Shown piece after piece: positions 43,473 to 52,725 of a DNA stretch of 64,000 bases. Within the stretch, counting starts at the first letter, position 1. Every line of letters begins with the position of its first letter. Below the pieces are notes generated by a model. That model was given only the letters and a program-made list of their open reading frames with translations. It did no database searches and was not told the DNA's origin. Source of the stretch: an uncultured Eubacteriales bacterium (GTDB taxonomy: Bacteria; Bacillota; Clostridia; Peptostreptococcales; Anaerovoracaceae); NCBI GenBank assembly GCA_902778585.1, contig CACYYD010000003.1:1-64000 (forward strand), read 5' to 3'. The position numbers and the translations under genes were made by a program.

Positions 43473-44117
43473 TCAGTCCCTGCCCTCCTCATTCATTCTC
43501 TTGATCATGAATGAAAGCGCGTGCAGACTGTCCGAAAGATGAACGGACTCAAGTGCTACATTTTCAGGGATCACCAGATCGACCGGCGCGAAGTTCCAAA
43601 TTCCCTTTACGCCGCCGGAAACCAGCGCGTCAGCTACCTTCTGCGCATTTTCTCTGTTTACGCAGATGATGCCGATATCGATGTTTTCCTTTTTGACATA
43701 CTCCTCAAGATTGGCGCTGTCCATGACCTCTACGTCATTGATGACATTGCCGATGATCTTCGGATTTGCGTCAAACAGTCCGATGATATTGAATCCTATC
43801 TTGTAATAGTATGTATAGTTGGTGATAGCCTGTCCGAGGTTGCCGCATCCTACGACAACTGTCTTGTATTCTCTGTCCAGTCCCAGTATCTTGTTGATCT
43901 CTTTATAAAGCTTTTCGACCTCGTAGCCATATCCCTGCTGTCCGAACTCGCCGAATGTGTTGAGGTCCTGCCTGATCTGTGAAGCAGTGTAACCTATCAT
44001 TTCGCTGAGTTCATTTGAGGATATCTTTTTGATTCCCTTCGTCTGAAGGTAACCGAGGTATCTTCTGTAGCGTGGGAGCCTGCGGATGATCGCATTGGAA
44101 ACTTTCATCTTGCCCAT
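43473..44117 (-). CDS. rex: Redox-sensing transcriptional repressor Rex
   Basis: 214 aa. An N-terminal winged helix (KISSNELSEMIGYTASQIRQDL) is followed by a Rossmann domain with VVVGCGNLGQAITNY (NADH binding) and the family signature WNFAPVDL. It represses fermentation and respiration genes until the NADH/NAD+ ratio rises. It follows acpP by 15 nt. No clear Rex box was found in the window. Confidence 0.95.
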   Translation of the reverse strand: MGKMKVSNAIIRRLPRYRRYLGYLQTKGIKKISSNELSEMIGYTASQIRQDLNTFGEFGQQGYGYEVEKLYKEINKILGLDREYKTVVVGCGNLGQAITNYTYYYKIGFNIIGLFDANPKIIGNVINDVEVMDSANLEEYVKKENIDIGIICVNRENAQKVADALVSGGVKGIWNFAPVDLVIPENVALESVHLSDSLHALSFMIKRMNEEGRD

Positions 44118-44132
44118 TGCGCACCCCTCCGG

Positions 44133-44360
44133 CTAAATATTGGCTTCAACGTACTTGACTATATCGCTGACCTTTGTAAAGTTTTCTGCAACATCATCAG
44201 GGATCTCGATTCCGTATTCTTCCTCAACTCCGAGGATGATCTCAACAGCATCAAGGGAATCAGCTTCAAGATCTTTCATGAAGTCTGTATCCATAGTGAT
44301 CATTGATGCGTCTACACCGAGCTGCTCTGAGATAAGAGCCTGAATTTTATCAAATACCAT
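44133..44360 (-). CDS. acpP: Acyl carrier protein
   Basis: 75 aa. The phosphopantetheine site DLEADSLDAVEI (Ser near 36) lies in an acidic four-helix protein of standard length. It carries fatty acyl chains during synthesis. Preceded by a good promoter and AGAAGGAGATAC. It is unusual in being paired with rex rather than with fab genes. Confidence 0.96.
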   Translation of the reverse strand: MVFDKIQALISEQLGVDASMITMDTDFMKDLEADSLDAVEIILGVEEEYGIEIPDDVAENFTKVSDIVKYVEANI

Positions 44361-44400
44361 ATTGTATCTCCTTCTATATTAATCAGTGCTTACGGCAATT

Positions 44401-44429
44401 ATTATAGTCTACGGTGGTTGACTATTCAA
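44401..44429 (-). promoter_or_regulatory. Sigma-A-type promoter of acpP-rex
   Basis: On the minus strand TTGAAT (44424-44429) and TATAAT (44401-44406) are 17 nt apart, about 40 nt upstream of acpP. Confidence 0.72.
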
Positions 44430-44498
44430 CGATTTGAGTAGGATTTTTAACGAAATTGTTGATGTTTTTCACAAAGTCCACAAACATCATACAAATGC

Positions 44499-46448
44499 CT
44501 ATTGAAGCTCCATCCACTCATCATAAAGCGCCGTCACCTCTTCCTCAAGGCTTGCCATTTTTGAGGAATTCTCCTGCATCCAGGACACATCCGAAGCGTT
44601 TTCAGGGAGCATCATGAGGTCCTGTATATCAGCGATCTCGGCCTCTATCTCGTGTATCCTCTGCTCCACGCTCTCGGCTCTGCGCTGCTTTCTGCGCTGC
44701 TCAGCTTCATTCTGCTTCTTTGCCTGGCGCTCAGCCTCGGAATCCTTCACGAGCTTTCTTGTAAGCTCCAGTTCTTCCGCTTCGCTTCTGCCTGCCCTGC
44801 CGGCCGGCTTCTGATCTGCCTCCTCATCCTGAGTCTTCAGTCTGCCGGTCTTTTCAAGGTAGTAGTCGAACTTGCCCTTGTATTCGACAAGTCCGTGCTC
44901 CGTAAGCTCGAGTATCCTGTCAGGTATAGTATTGAGCAGGTATCTGTCGTGCGAGACTATGAGGAGCGTGCCGCTGAACTCAAGAAGAGCTTCCTCGACT
45001 ATCTCCTTCGATTCGATGTCCAGATGGTTCGTAGGCTCATCGAGTATGAGCGTATTCGCACCCGACAGCATCAGCTTAAGGAGTGAGAGCTTTGCCTTCT
45101 CGCCTCCGGAAAGATCCCTGACATGCTTGAAAACATCATCTCCAGTAAACAGGAAGCGTCCGAGCAGCGACCTCATCTCCGTATCCGTATAAAGGTGATA
45201 TGCGTTCTTCATCTCACCGAGGACAGTCTCGTTCTCATCCAGAAGCAGCTGCCCCTGATCGTAGTAGCCGAAATCGACATTGTAGCCTATCCTCAGATAG
45301 CCGTCGTCAGGCTTCTCAAGACCCATGAGTATCCTCAGCAGCGTGGTCTTTCCTATACCGTTGTCTCCTATTATGCAGACCCTCTCGCCCTTGCGGATCA
45401 TGAGCCCCGCATGGTCGAACAGCTTTCTGGACCCATAGCTCTTGGAAAGGTCCTCAGCTTCCAGCACCTCTCCGCCGCTCTTGTACTCGGCTTCGAAGCT
45501 CAGCTTCATCTTATCATTGCGGATCTTCGGCTTTTCCTTCAGTTCTATCATGGCAAGACGCTTTTCGCGTGATGCCGCGCGCTTTGCCAGATGCTCTGTG
45601 CCATGCTGCCTGAAGCGGCGTATCATGTCTTCCTGCCTGGCTATCTCGGCCTGCTGCTTCTCGTATTCGCGGCGCATGGCTTCGAGCCTTTCCTCGCGCT
45701 TTACGAGAAACTCCGAGTAATTGCCCGTATATGCCTCGAGCGTTCCGCTGCCGAGATCGAAAATGCGGTTCGTTATGCGGTCAAGAAAGTATCTGTCATG
45801 AGAGACCACCATAAGGGTCCCCTTGTATCCGTCAAGATATGTCTCGAGCCATTCCAGCATGTGAAGATCCAGGTGGTTCGTAGGCTCGTCTAGCATTAGG
45901 ACATCAGGCTTGCTGAGGAGCATGCAGCTCAGCGCGAGACGTGTCCTCTCGCCGCCTGAGAGCTGGCCGATCTTCTTCTGTCTGGCCTCTTCATCAAAGC
46001 CCATATGCGTGAGCATCGCGCCAAGTTCGCTCTTATATGTGAATCCGCCCTTATGTTCATATTCCTCCATAAGGCGGGTGTATTCTTCCAGATCCCTGTC
46101 AAAGCTGCTGCTTTCGTGATCGGATATCGCGAGCTGAAGGCGTTCGAGCTTCCTTTCCATCTCCGCAAGATACGTAAAGCTCTTCTCCGCTTCTTCAAGC
46201 ACGGTGCCGCTGCCCTCGAAATGGTTCTGCTGGCGCAGATATCCTATGTTGAATCCGTTCCTTATGTACAGATCGCCTGAAGACGCTTCTATGTCTCCGG
46301 CTATGATCCCGAGCAGCGTGGACTTTCCGGTGCCGTTCGCGCCGACTATGCCTACGCGGTCGCCTTTTTCTACGCCAAAACAGACATCCTCGAAAATGAT
46401 GTCTGTCCCGTACGTTTTGCTTATGTCTTTGCCCGAGATTATTACCAT
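44499..46448 (-). CDS. ABC-F family ATPase
   Basis: 649 aa. Two ABC domains with no TMs: GANGTGKSTLLG and LSGGERTRLALS, then GDNGIGKTTLLR and LSGGEKAKLSLL, each followed by LDEPTNHLD. The interdomain linker and a charged C-terminal coiled coil (about 545-640) are present, as in Uup/YdiF-type proteins. ABC-F proteins act on the ribosome. The subgroup (housekeeping or antibiotic resistance) cannot be fixed by eye. 3 nt downstream of tsaD. Confidence 0.92.
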   Translation of the reverse strand: MVIISGKDISKTYGTDIIFEDVCFGVEKGDRVGIVGANGTGKSTLLGIIAGDIEASSGDLYIRNGFNIGYLRQQNHFEGSGTVLEEAEKSFTYLAEMERKLERLQLAISDHESSSFDRDLEEYTRLMEEYEHKGGFTYKSELGAMLTHMGFDEEARQKKIGQLSGGERTRLALSCMLLSKPDVLMLDEPTNHLDLHMLEWLETYLDGYKGTLMVVSHDRYFLDRITNRIFDLGSGTLEAYTGNYSEFLVKREERLEAMRREYEKQQAEIARQEDMIRRFRQHGTEHLAKRAASREKRLAMIELKEKPKIRNDKMKLSFEAEYKSGGEVLEAEDLSKSYGSRKLFDHAGLMIRKGERVCIIGDNGIGKTTLLRILMGLEKPDDGYLRIGYNVDFGYYDQGQLLLDENETVLGEMKNAYHLYTDTEMRSLLGRFLFTGDDVFKHVRDLSGGEKAKLSLLKLMLSGANTLILDEPTNHLDIESKEIVEEALLEFSGTLLIVSHDRYLLNTIPDRILELTEHGLVEYKGKFDYYLEKTGRLKTQDEEADQKPAGRAGRSEAEELELTRKLVKDSEAERQAKKQNEAEQRRKQRRAESVEQRIHEIEAEIADIQDLMMLPENASDVSWMQENSSKMASLEEEVTALYDEWMELQ

Positions 46449-46451
46449 GGA

Positions 46452-47468
46452 CTAAAACTCCAGTCCCGGCACAGCATCGAGATCGAGTGCCGGTCTTTCT
46501 CCCGATTTATACGCGTAGTAAGCCGCCGATGCTATCATGGCTCCGTTGTCAGTACAGAATACAGGGCTTGGCTTGAGTACGTCAATGCCCTTTTCGCCTG
46601 CCTTCTCTCCGATGAGTTCTCTTAGTCTCGAATTGGAGGCTACTCCGCCGGCCATCACTATGCGTTTCTGTCTGTATCTTTCTGCAGCGTCGACAGCCTT
46701 GTCAGCTATGACTTCAACTACCGCCTCCTGGAAGTTGGCAGCTACATCGTTCACGTTTATGTCCCTGCCTGCCTGTCTTTCCTGGTTGAGGTAGTTCAGC
46801 GCCTGGGTCTTGAGTCCCGAGAAGCTGAAGTCCAGGCTTCCCTGCTCAAGATATACGCGCTTGAAAGCTATCGCGGAGGCATCGCCCTCCTTTGCCGCTC
46901 TGTCTATCTTAGGTCCGCCGGGATATCCGAGACCTATGACTCTCGCTATTTTGTCGAAAGCTTCGCCGGCCGCGTCATCGCGTGTCCCTCCGAGCTTTTC
47001 GCACTTATTGTATCCCGGAACATTTACTATCTCGGTATGGCCGCCCGAGACGATAAGCGCCATGAAAGGCGGCTCGAGCTCATGATGTTCAAGATAGTTT
47101 GCCGCTATATGTCCGTGCATGTGATTGACGCCTATAAGCGGCTTATCGCAAGCGTATGCCATCGCCTTTGCAGCCGCAACGCCTATGAGCAATGCTCCGA
47201 CGAGGCCCGGTCCGTATGTGACTCCTATGAGATCGAGATCCTCTGCAGTGACTCCTGCATCATCAAGAGCCTTTCCGATGACCTCATTTATCTTTTCAAG
47301 ATGCTTGCGCGAAGCTATCTCCGGAACGACTCCGCCGTAGGCCGTGTGGATGTCGATCTGGGAGCTTATGACATTGCTCATCACAAAACGTCCGTCGGCT
47401 ACAACGGATGCCGCTGTTTCATCACAGCTCGTCTCTATTCCCAGTGTCAGAAATTTTCCGTCCTTCAT
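46452..47468 (-). CDS. tsaD: tRNA N6-threonylcarbamoyladenosine transferase TsaD
   Basis: 338 aa. The catalytic subunit that places threonylcarbamoyl on A37 of ANN-reading tRNAs. Seen: [27 protein letters not shown] (metal-binding HxxxH), [19 protein letters not shown] and ARGGVASN-like [11 protein letters not shown]. Its start overlaps rimI by 4 nt, in the order tsaE-tsaB-rimI-tsaD. Confidence 0.96.
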   Translation of the reverse strand: MKDGKFLTLGIETSCDETAASVVADGRFVMSNVISSQIDIHTAYGGVVPEIASRKHLEKINEVIGKALDDAGVTAEDLDLIGVTYGPGLVGALLIGVAAAKAMAYACDKPLIGVNHMHGHIAANYLEHHELEPPFMALIVSGGHTEIVNVPGYNKCEKLGGTRDDAAGEAFDKIARVIGLGYPGGPKIDRAAKEGDASAIAFKRVYLEQGSLDFSFSGLKTQALNYLNQERQAGRDINVNDVAANFQEAVVEVIADKAVDAAERYRQKRIVMAGGVASNSRLRELIGEKAGEKGIDVLKPSPVFCTDNGAMIASAAYYAYKSGERPALDLDAVPGLEF

Positions 47469-47935
47469 ACTTCGATATCTATCTCCACTTTTCCGAGGGC
47501 AAGGTCCATCAGGACCGCGTCCCTGCTGCCTTTGGCGTAGTATCCCCTGCGTCTTCCGACCTCGCGGAATCCGAGCTTATTGTATAGTTCCATTGCCGCC
47601 TCGTTGCCGTCCATCACCTCGAGGTTCACAACGCTGCAGCCGGTCTCCTCAGCCTTTTCTATCATATGACGAAGAAGCGCTTCACCTATCCCCTCGCTCC
47701 TGAATTCAGGCGCGACAGCTATATTGTATACCTGGGCTTCTCCAGCGATGATCCTTATCTCGGCGTAGCCCGCAAGTTCGTCTCCGCGCATGGCCGCTGC
47801 CACATACAGACCTCCGCCCGCTGTGACATCCTTCGTTATCTCAGCCGCGCTCCACGGCTCGTCAAACGACTCGCGCTCTATGCGCGCAATGGCAGGAACA
47901 TCATACAGTTTTGCCTGTCTTATCGTTATATCCAC
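47465..47935 (-). CDS. rimI: Ribosomal protein S18 alanine N-acetyltransferase-like (GNAT)
   Basis: 156 aa. A GNAT fold with the acetyl-CoA loop [14 protein letters not shown] and [21 protein letters not shown]. The usual RimI context inside the t6A cluster supports the name; the natural substrate is not visible. One nt separates its start from the tsaB stop. Confidence 0.88.
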   Translation of the reverse strand: MDITIRQAKLYDVPAIARIERESFDEPWSAAEITKDVTAGGGLYVAAAMRGDELAGYAEIRIIAGEAQVYNIAVAPEFRSEGIGEALLRHMIEKAEETGCSVVNLEVMDGNEAAMELYNKLGFREVGRRRGYYAKGSRDAVLMDLALGKVEIDIEV

Positions 47936-47936
47936 C

Positions 47937-48719
47937 CTACTGCACCGGCTTTCGTATCCTGTCGCTCAGGGTGCCCGCCTTGAGCCTCTGTTCTGCCTCT
48001 GCAAGCCTCATGTATTCAGGCATGAGCTCACTGTAGTCCACAGTCTGCCCGGCCTGAGCCTTTCTCAGAGCTATCTCCGCGACCGGTGCCGCCAGCTGAT
48101 AGCGGATCTCTTCAGGCGCATAGATGAATGAGCCTTCAGGAAGCGTCCCTTCTATTATCTCCGCATAAGCGTCGATGCCGTCGCCTGTAAAAAATATCTT
48201 TGCCCCGTCATGCTCTGCGAGCTTTGCCGAAAGAGCCTCAAGCAGGTCTTCTATCATGTACTGCTTTTCTTCCATCACGGAGGAAAGCGATCTGTTTTCA
48301 AGGTCTGATGTGAACTGCGCCTCGTAAACCGCGGCGTAAGTCTGGTGTCTTCTAGCGTTTATAAGCGGAACGACATAAAGCGCTCCGGCAGAAACTGCAT
48401 CATCAAGGACGCCGTATGCCATGCCTTCAAGAGATGACACTCCTACGCATGGAAGGCCGAGCATCTGCGCCATGACGCGCGCTGTAGTGACTCCTATCCT
48501 TATGCCTGTGAACGATCCCGGTCCGACAGACGCGGCGACATGCGTGAGCCCGCTTTTGGCGATCCCCGCGCTCTTTATAGCCTCATCCACCAGGTCTATC
48601 ATCCCCTTAAGGTGGTTCATCTCTTCTGCAGATACAGCGCTGAAGACTTTTCCTTCACCGCTTATCACTGCCGCTGATCCGTATTTACCTGTTGTTTCCA
48701 GTGCAAGTATATTCATCAT
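47937..48719 (-). CDS. tsaB: tRNA t6A biosynthesis protein TsaB
   Basis: 260 aa. An ASKHA-fold partner of TsaD: LALETTGKYGSAAV, the family AASVGPGSFTGIRIGVTTAR, and CVGVSSLEGMAYG. It has the degenerate nucleotide site expected of TsaB. 4-nt overlap with tsaE. Confidence 0.93.
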   Translation of the reverse strand: MMNILALETTGKYGSAAVISGEGKVFSAVSAEEMNHLKGMIDLVDEAIKSAGIAKSGLTHVAASVGPGSFTGIRIGVTTARVMAQMLGLPCVGVSSLEGMAYGVLDDAVSAGALYVVPLINARRHQTYAAVYEAQFTSDLENRSLSSVMEEKQYMIEDLLEALSAKLAEHDGAKIFFTGDGIDAYAEIIEGTLPEGSFIYAPEEIRYQLAAPVAEIALRKAQAGQTVDYSELMPEYMRLAEAEQRLKAGTLSDRIRKPVQ

Positions 48720-49147
48720 AGGATCTCTGCGATTCTCTCTCCTTCATTTTCTCCGTAGTCAAGTCTGATGGCCAGCGCGTCCTCCGGGAGCACGTCTGCC
48801 ACGATATCGGCCCATTCGATCACGCACAGGCCGTCGCCGTCAAGCATCTCTTCTGCGCCGATGTCGATGAGCTCGTCTCCGCTTCCCAGCCTGTACACAT
48901 CAAAGTGGTACAGCGGGAGCCTTCCGCTCCTGTACTCCTTTACTATGGTGAAGGTCGGGCTGCTGATATCCCCTTTGATGCCGAGGCCTTCAGCTATGTA
49001 TTTTGTCAGCGCTGTCTTGCCTGTTCCCAGGTCGCCTATAAGCGCAACAACATCACCCGGCTCTGCGGCCTCCGCAATGCGGTGGCCCAGAGCACGGGTG
49101 TCTGCTTCATTGTTGAGTCTTATTATATCCTGTTCAAAAAACTTCAT
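48716..49147 (-). CDS. tsaE: tRNA t6A biosynthesis ATPase TsaE
   Basis: 143 aa. Walker A GDLGTGKTALTKYIA, switch region SSPTFTIVKEY, then LYHFDVYRLGSGDE and CVIEWAD. It drives turnover of the TsaBD complex. First gene of the t6A cluster, 11 nt downstream of ribU, so possibly read from the same riboswitch-controlled transcript. Confidence 0.94.
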   Translation of the reverse strand: MKFFEQDIIRLNNEADTRALGHRIAEAAEPGDVVALIGDLGTGKTALTKYIAEGLGIKGDISSPTFTIVKEYRSGRLPLYHFDVYRLGSGDELIDIGAEEMLDGDGLCVIEWADIVADVLPEDALAIRLDYGENEGERIAEIL

Positions 49148-49158
49148 TAATTACAGTT

Positions 49159-49716
49159 TCAGTCCTTTACGGTAACATTGCTTCTGTGAAGAGGCACAGA
49201 GATCCTCTTGTAGAGCACCAGCGTCAGCAGTGAGTTGATGCCTGCCTTAAGAAGGTTGAACGGAATGATCACAGTAGGGATCATCGCTACGACAGCTTCC
49301 CTCGGTGCTCCCATATAAACCGGAGTTACCAGTATGTTCATGAAGCACATCACGACCACCGTGATTATAACTCCCGTAACGAGAGCCTTAAGGGCAGTCT
49401 TTCTTGTCTTATTGCCTTTGTACATCATGCCGATGACAACGGCAACGATGCCTGTAGCAACAAAATGCATCACGAATCCGTAGAGACCGTCACCGCCGAG
49501 TCCGAACGCCTGCAGCAGGCATACTACCAGTGTGACCGCAAGTCCTTCGAGAGGTCCGAAAGCAAATGCCGTGATATAGATCGGAACATCTGCCGGATCA
49601 TATACCAGGAAAGGTGCCGGCGGGAACGGGATCCTGACGATAAGCAACAGCACCAGTGATACCGCTGTCATCATCGCGAGCTTTGCAAGTTTCTGAGTAC
49701 TCATTTTGTTGTTCAT
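49159..49716 (-). CDS. ribU: Riboflavin ECF transporter S component RibU
   Basis: 185 aa with about six TMs. The family region FPPAPFLVYDPADVPIYITAFAFGP (riboflavin-binding loop area) and GGDGLYGFVMHFVATG are clear. It binds riboflavin for import with a shared ECF module. The FMN riboswitch directly upstream confirms the ligand. Start has AAAAGGAGG. Confidence 0.95.
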   Translation of the reverse strand: MNNKMSTQKLAKLAMMTAVSLVLLLIVRIPFPPAPFLVYDPADVPIYITAFAFGPLEGLAVTLVVCLLQAFGLGGDGLYGFVMHFVATGIVAVVIGMMYKGNKTRKTALKALVTGVIITVVVMCFMNILVTPVYMGAPREAVVAMIPTVIIPFNLLKAGINSLLTLVLYKRISVPLHRSNVTVKD

Positions 49717-49770
49717 AACATATTCCTCCTTTTCGATATCATGAACGGATGGAATCTGTCAGGCATTAAT

Positions 49771-49800
49771 AATGGCCTTGATGTAAGGGTCAAGGCCATT
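49771..49800 (-). terminator. Expression-platform hairpin of the FMN riboswitch
   Basis: The perfect 11-bp arms AATGGCCTTGA (49771-49781) and TCAAGGCCATT (49790-49800) have an 8-nt loop. They lie between the aptamer and ribU on the minus strand. The tail is only moderately U-rich (ATTATTAAT), so the mode of termination is uncertain. Confidence 0.65.
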
Positions 49801-49825
49801 CATTACACATACATTCTGTAATGTT

Positions 49826-49950
49826 TGTTTCTTTCATCCGGACTATACCGTCGGTACCGGATTCTCACCGGTTCGGCCGTGAGGCTCGCGGACTTACGCA
49901 GAATGCACTGCGATCACCGCCGGTGTGGACTTTCACCACGCCCTGAAACA
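49826..49950 (-). ncRNA. FMN riboswitch (RFN element)
   Basis: On the minus strand the conserved core is readable: GGGCGTGGTGAAAGTCC-type start, ACCGGCGGTGA, the GTAAGTCCGCGA segment, CCGGTGAGAATCCGGTACCGACGGT and the closing AGTCCGGATGAAAGAA. FMN binding should switch off ribU. It begins about 35 nt after the pepV stop codon, so it also receives read-through from that gene. Confidence 0.96.
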
Positions 49951-49983
49951 GATTTGTTTGATGTGCCGCTTTATGCGGCTGTT

Positions 49984-51417
49984 TTATTTACAGCAGAGGG
50001 ATGCGATAGCCCTTGCGTAGATCCGTGCCATCTTCATGAACGAATCCTTGCTGAACTTCTCATCCGCCTGGTGCATCGTGTTCTCCTCGCCCGGGAACTG
50101 TGCCCCGTAGGCGAGTATGTTGTTGAACATCTTTGCGTAGGTCCCGCCGCCGATAGTCATCGGCTTTGCGTCAGCGTCTCCGGTCTCATCCTTGTAGGCC
50201 TTCATCAGATCTACGACCATAGGGTCATCAAGATCCATGAAGATCGGATGCTGCACCATGCTTGTGACGATGCCTACAGGCATGCCCTCCACGGCTGCTT
50301 CTATTCCCGAAAGGACCTGCTCATCTGTGTAGCTTACCGGATATCTGATATTTACGGAAACCGATGCGATTTCTTCGTTAATATTAGCCACTCCGACGTT
50401 AAAAATCAATGGGCCTGAGGCTTCATCCTCAAAAAAGCATCCAATGCGCTCCCCGTGAAGGTCAAAACCGATCTTTTCATTGTAGAAACTGATGAACTCG
50501 TTGAGTTCTTCACTAGTAAAGGCTATCCTTCCGAGGAAGTCCATGAGTATGCTTACGGCGTTGAGGCCGAGTTCAGGATGAGCACCGTGAGCGGCTGTTC
50601 CGAATGCCTCCACGACCAGTGCTGAGCCCTGCTTCTTTGTCTTGAGATCATAGCCGCTCTCTTCGCGGTAGAGCTTTGCCCTGTCAGCTATGAGGCTGTA
50701 CTGCTCTTTGCTGCCGGCTATTACTGCCTTTGCATAAGCAGGAACAGCATTATGCGCCGTGCCGCCCTCAAGCTTTGTGAGTCGGAGGTCATCCTTGCCC
50801 GGTCTGCCTGAGAACTTGCGGGCTATATCGAATACGAGTATGCCCATCTCGCCGTTTACAAGCGGGAAGTCAGCGTCCGGAGTGAAGCCCATTGCCGGAT
50901 GTCCGCAGTGCTCGGTATAATGCTCAGCGCTGATATGTCCGCTCTCCTCGTCGAGTCCGAGAACGAGCCTTATGTTCATCTTAGGCTCGCATCCCTCTTC
51001 CCTGAGAGCCTTCATGGCATACAGGCAGGCAACGACCGGGCCCTTATCGTCAGAAGTTCCTCTGCCGTATACGAATCCGTCTCCCTTATCTGTCATCGTG
51101 AACGGGTCTGTAGCCCATCCGGTGCTCACTGGAACGACATCGAGGTGTCCGACGATACCGAAGTAATCATCGCCGCCTTCTTCTGCCTTCCACTCGATGT
51201 GGCCGGCGTAGTTGTCATCATTGTATGTATCGAAGCCCAGCTCTGCGCCCGCGCTGAGCATGTGCTCGAGAGCATCCTGCACTCCCTGTCCGAAAGGAAG
51301 TACGGCGCCGTCCTTCGTCTTTACGGCTTCAGCCTTTACACTCGGCTTCGAAACAGACTCGCCGAGAGTCTTCAGCATGTCTTCTCTGTATGATTCAAGT
51401 CTTTCAAGATATCCCAT
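49984..51417 (-). CDS. pepV: M20 family dipeptidase (PepV-like)
   Basis: 477 aa. Zinc-site motifs GIVGHLDVVPVSTGW (His/Asp) and YGRGTSDDKGPVVACLYAM (bridging Asp), LGLDEESGH (catalytic Glu) and GFTPDADFP. The lid/dimer domain lies at about 200-380. It cleaves unblocked dipeptides in the cytosol. Length matches the PepV group. Confidence 0.9.
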   Translation of the reverse strand: MGYLERLESYREDMLKTLGESVSKPSVKAEAVKTKDGAVLPFGQGVQDALEHMLSAGAELGFDTYNDDNYAGHIEWKAEEGGDDYFGIVGHLDVVPVSTGWATDPFTMTDKGDGFVYGRGTSDDKGPVVACLYAMKALREEGCEPKMNIRLVLGLDEESGHISAEHYTEHCGHPAMGFTPDADFPLVNGEMGILVFDIARKFSGRPGKDDLRLTKLEGGTAHNAVPAYAKAVIAGSKEQYSLIADRAKLYREESGYDLKTKKQGSALVVEAFGTAAHGAHPELGLNAVSILMDFLGRIAFTSEELNEFISFYNEKIGFDLHGERIGCFFEDEASGPLIFNVGVANINEEIASVSVNIRYPVSYTDEQVLSGIEAAVEGMPVGIVTSMVQHPIFMDLDDPMVVDLMKAYKDETGDADAKPMTIGGGTYAKMFNNILAYGAQFPGEENTMHQADEKFSKDSFMKMARIYARAIASLCCK

Positions 51418-51435
51418 TGCGGTCTCCTTATTGTT

Positions 51436-52725
51436 TTATTGTCCCTCAGGATTTACATTTTCAGGATCTTCGAGTTCTTTCGCCTTCGACTCGATCTTTG
51501 TGACGTATTCCGTTACCGGCTTTCCGTCTTTGATAGTCGAAAGTGTTACGGCTCTCTGTACATTTCCGTTTACATCGAAAGTGAAGAGTCCCGTAGCGCA
51601 CTTGAGGCCGTCGAATTCCATCATTGCAGTCCTGATGTCGGCGCCGTCCATGGATTTTGCGTTATGGAAGGCGTTTATGAGCAGAAGGTATGAGTCGTAC
51701 GCGAGAGCGGCGTTGTCAGTCGGGACATCGTCTGCTCCGTATCTGTTGGCGTACTCTATCTGGAACCTCTGTGCTTCTTCGGTGTAAGTATCCGAAGTGT
51801 CGTCGTTCTTCGTCAGCACGGACTCATACGGGAATACCGCCTTTATATCCTTGTGTTTTTCCATCATGGATATGAATGCAGCATCGCCCCAGCTTCTGGT
51901 ACCGAGGAAGACCACGTCTTCAAGTCCCATGTCTTCCGCCATCGTAAAGAACTTGTCCATATCCTCTGTTCCGAGCGAAACAAAGCAGACCTCGATGGAA
52001 TTTTCCTTTATGCTCTTGAGGACCTTCTTCATCTCGTCCTCTGTAGGAGTCAGTTCTTCGGTAAGAAGGACCGCGCGGCTTCGCTTTCCGGCAAGCTTTC
52101 CTACCCTGTAGTCAAAGCCATCAAGAAGAGCTGAGATACCTGTGTCGTTCTTGATGCTCACGACGCCGATCCGCTTCGATCCGAGCTCACTTACGGCATA
52201 CTCCGCCAGTCCCTCTCCCATCTGGTACTCTGTCAGGCATGCCCTGAAGTAATACTCACAGTTCTGGGTTATGAGCGGATTGGTGCCGGACGGTGTGATG
52301 GCAGGTATGCCCGCGTCATCCACATAATCACCTATAGTCAGCGATGAAGCCTCTCCGGCAGATCCTATGATCGCTACCGGTTTCATCTCTATGAGAGCCT
52401 GTATGGCTGTCTCAGTACCGGCTACGGTGGACTGCGTGTCGACTTTGACGAGCCTGACCTTATATCCGTCGACATTGCTGTAGATGCTGTTTGCCAGCTC
52501 TATGCCCTTTATCTCGTCACGGCCTTTGTCAGCGTAGCGGCCTGTCTGCGGCTCGATAACGCCGATGGTGATGACCGGGTCAGTATCGCTCTGCTGAGGA
52601 GCAAAGAAGGTCTGCCTGAAGCTGTCAAAAGTAGCACAGCCTGACATAGCGATCATCGAGCAGATAAGCACTGCCGCAAGGATCAGTCTGCTTATTGATT
52701 TTTTTCTTCTATGATTTTCAGCCAA
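51436..52725 (-). CDS. ABC-type amino-acid/amide substrate-binding lipoprotein (LivJ-like)
   Basis: 429 aa. A basic N-terminus, hydrophobic stretch and lipobox IAMSGC (Cys near 29), then a Peripla_BP_6 fold: ITIGVIEPQTGRYADKGRDE, IGSAGEASSL, IPAITPSGTNP. It should bind branched-chain amino acids or related solutes outside the membrane. No permease or ATPase genes are adjacent, so it is an orphan binding protein or receptor. Its start overlaps dus by 8 nt. Confidence 0.85.
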   Translation of the reverse strand: MAENHRRKKSISRLILAAVLICSMIAMSGCATFDSFRQTFFAPQQSDTDPVITIGVIEPQTGRYADKGRDEIKGIELANSIYSNVDGYKVRLVKVDTQSTVAGTETAIQALIEMKPVAIIGSAGEASSLTIGDYVDDAGIPAITPSGTNPLITQNCEYYFRACLTEYQMGEGLAEYAVSELGSKRIGVVSIKNDTGISALLDGFDYRVGKLAGKRSRAVLLTEELTPTEDEMKKVLKSIKENSIEVCFVSLGTEDMDKFFTMAEDMGLEDVVFLGTRSWGDAAFISMMEKHKDIKAVFPYESVLTKNDDTSDTYTEEAQRFQIEYANRYGADDVPTDNAALAYDSYLLLINAFHNAKSMDGADIRTAMMEFDGLKCATGLFTFDVNGNVQRAVTLSTIKDGKPVTEYVTKIESKAKELEDPENVNPEGQ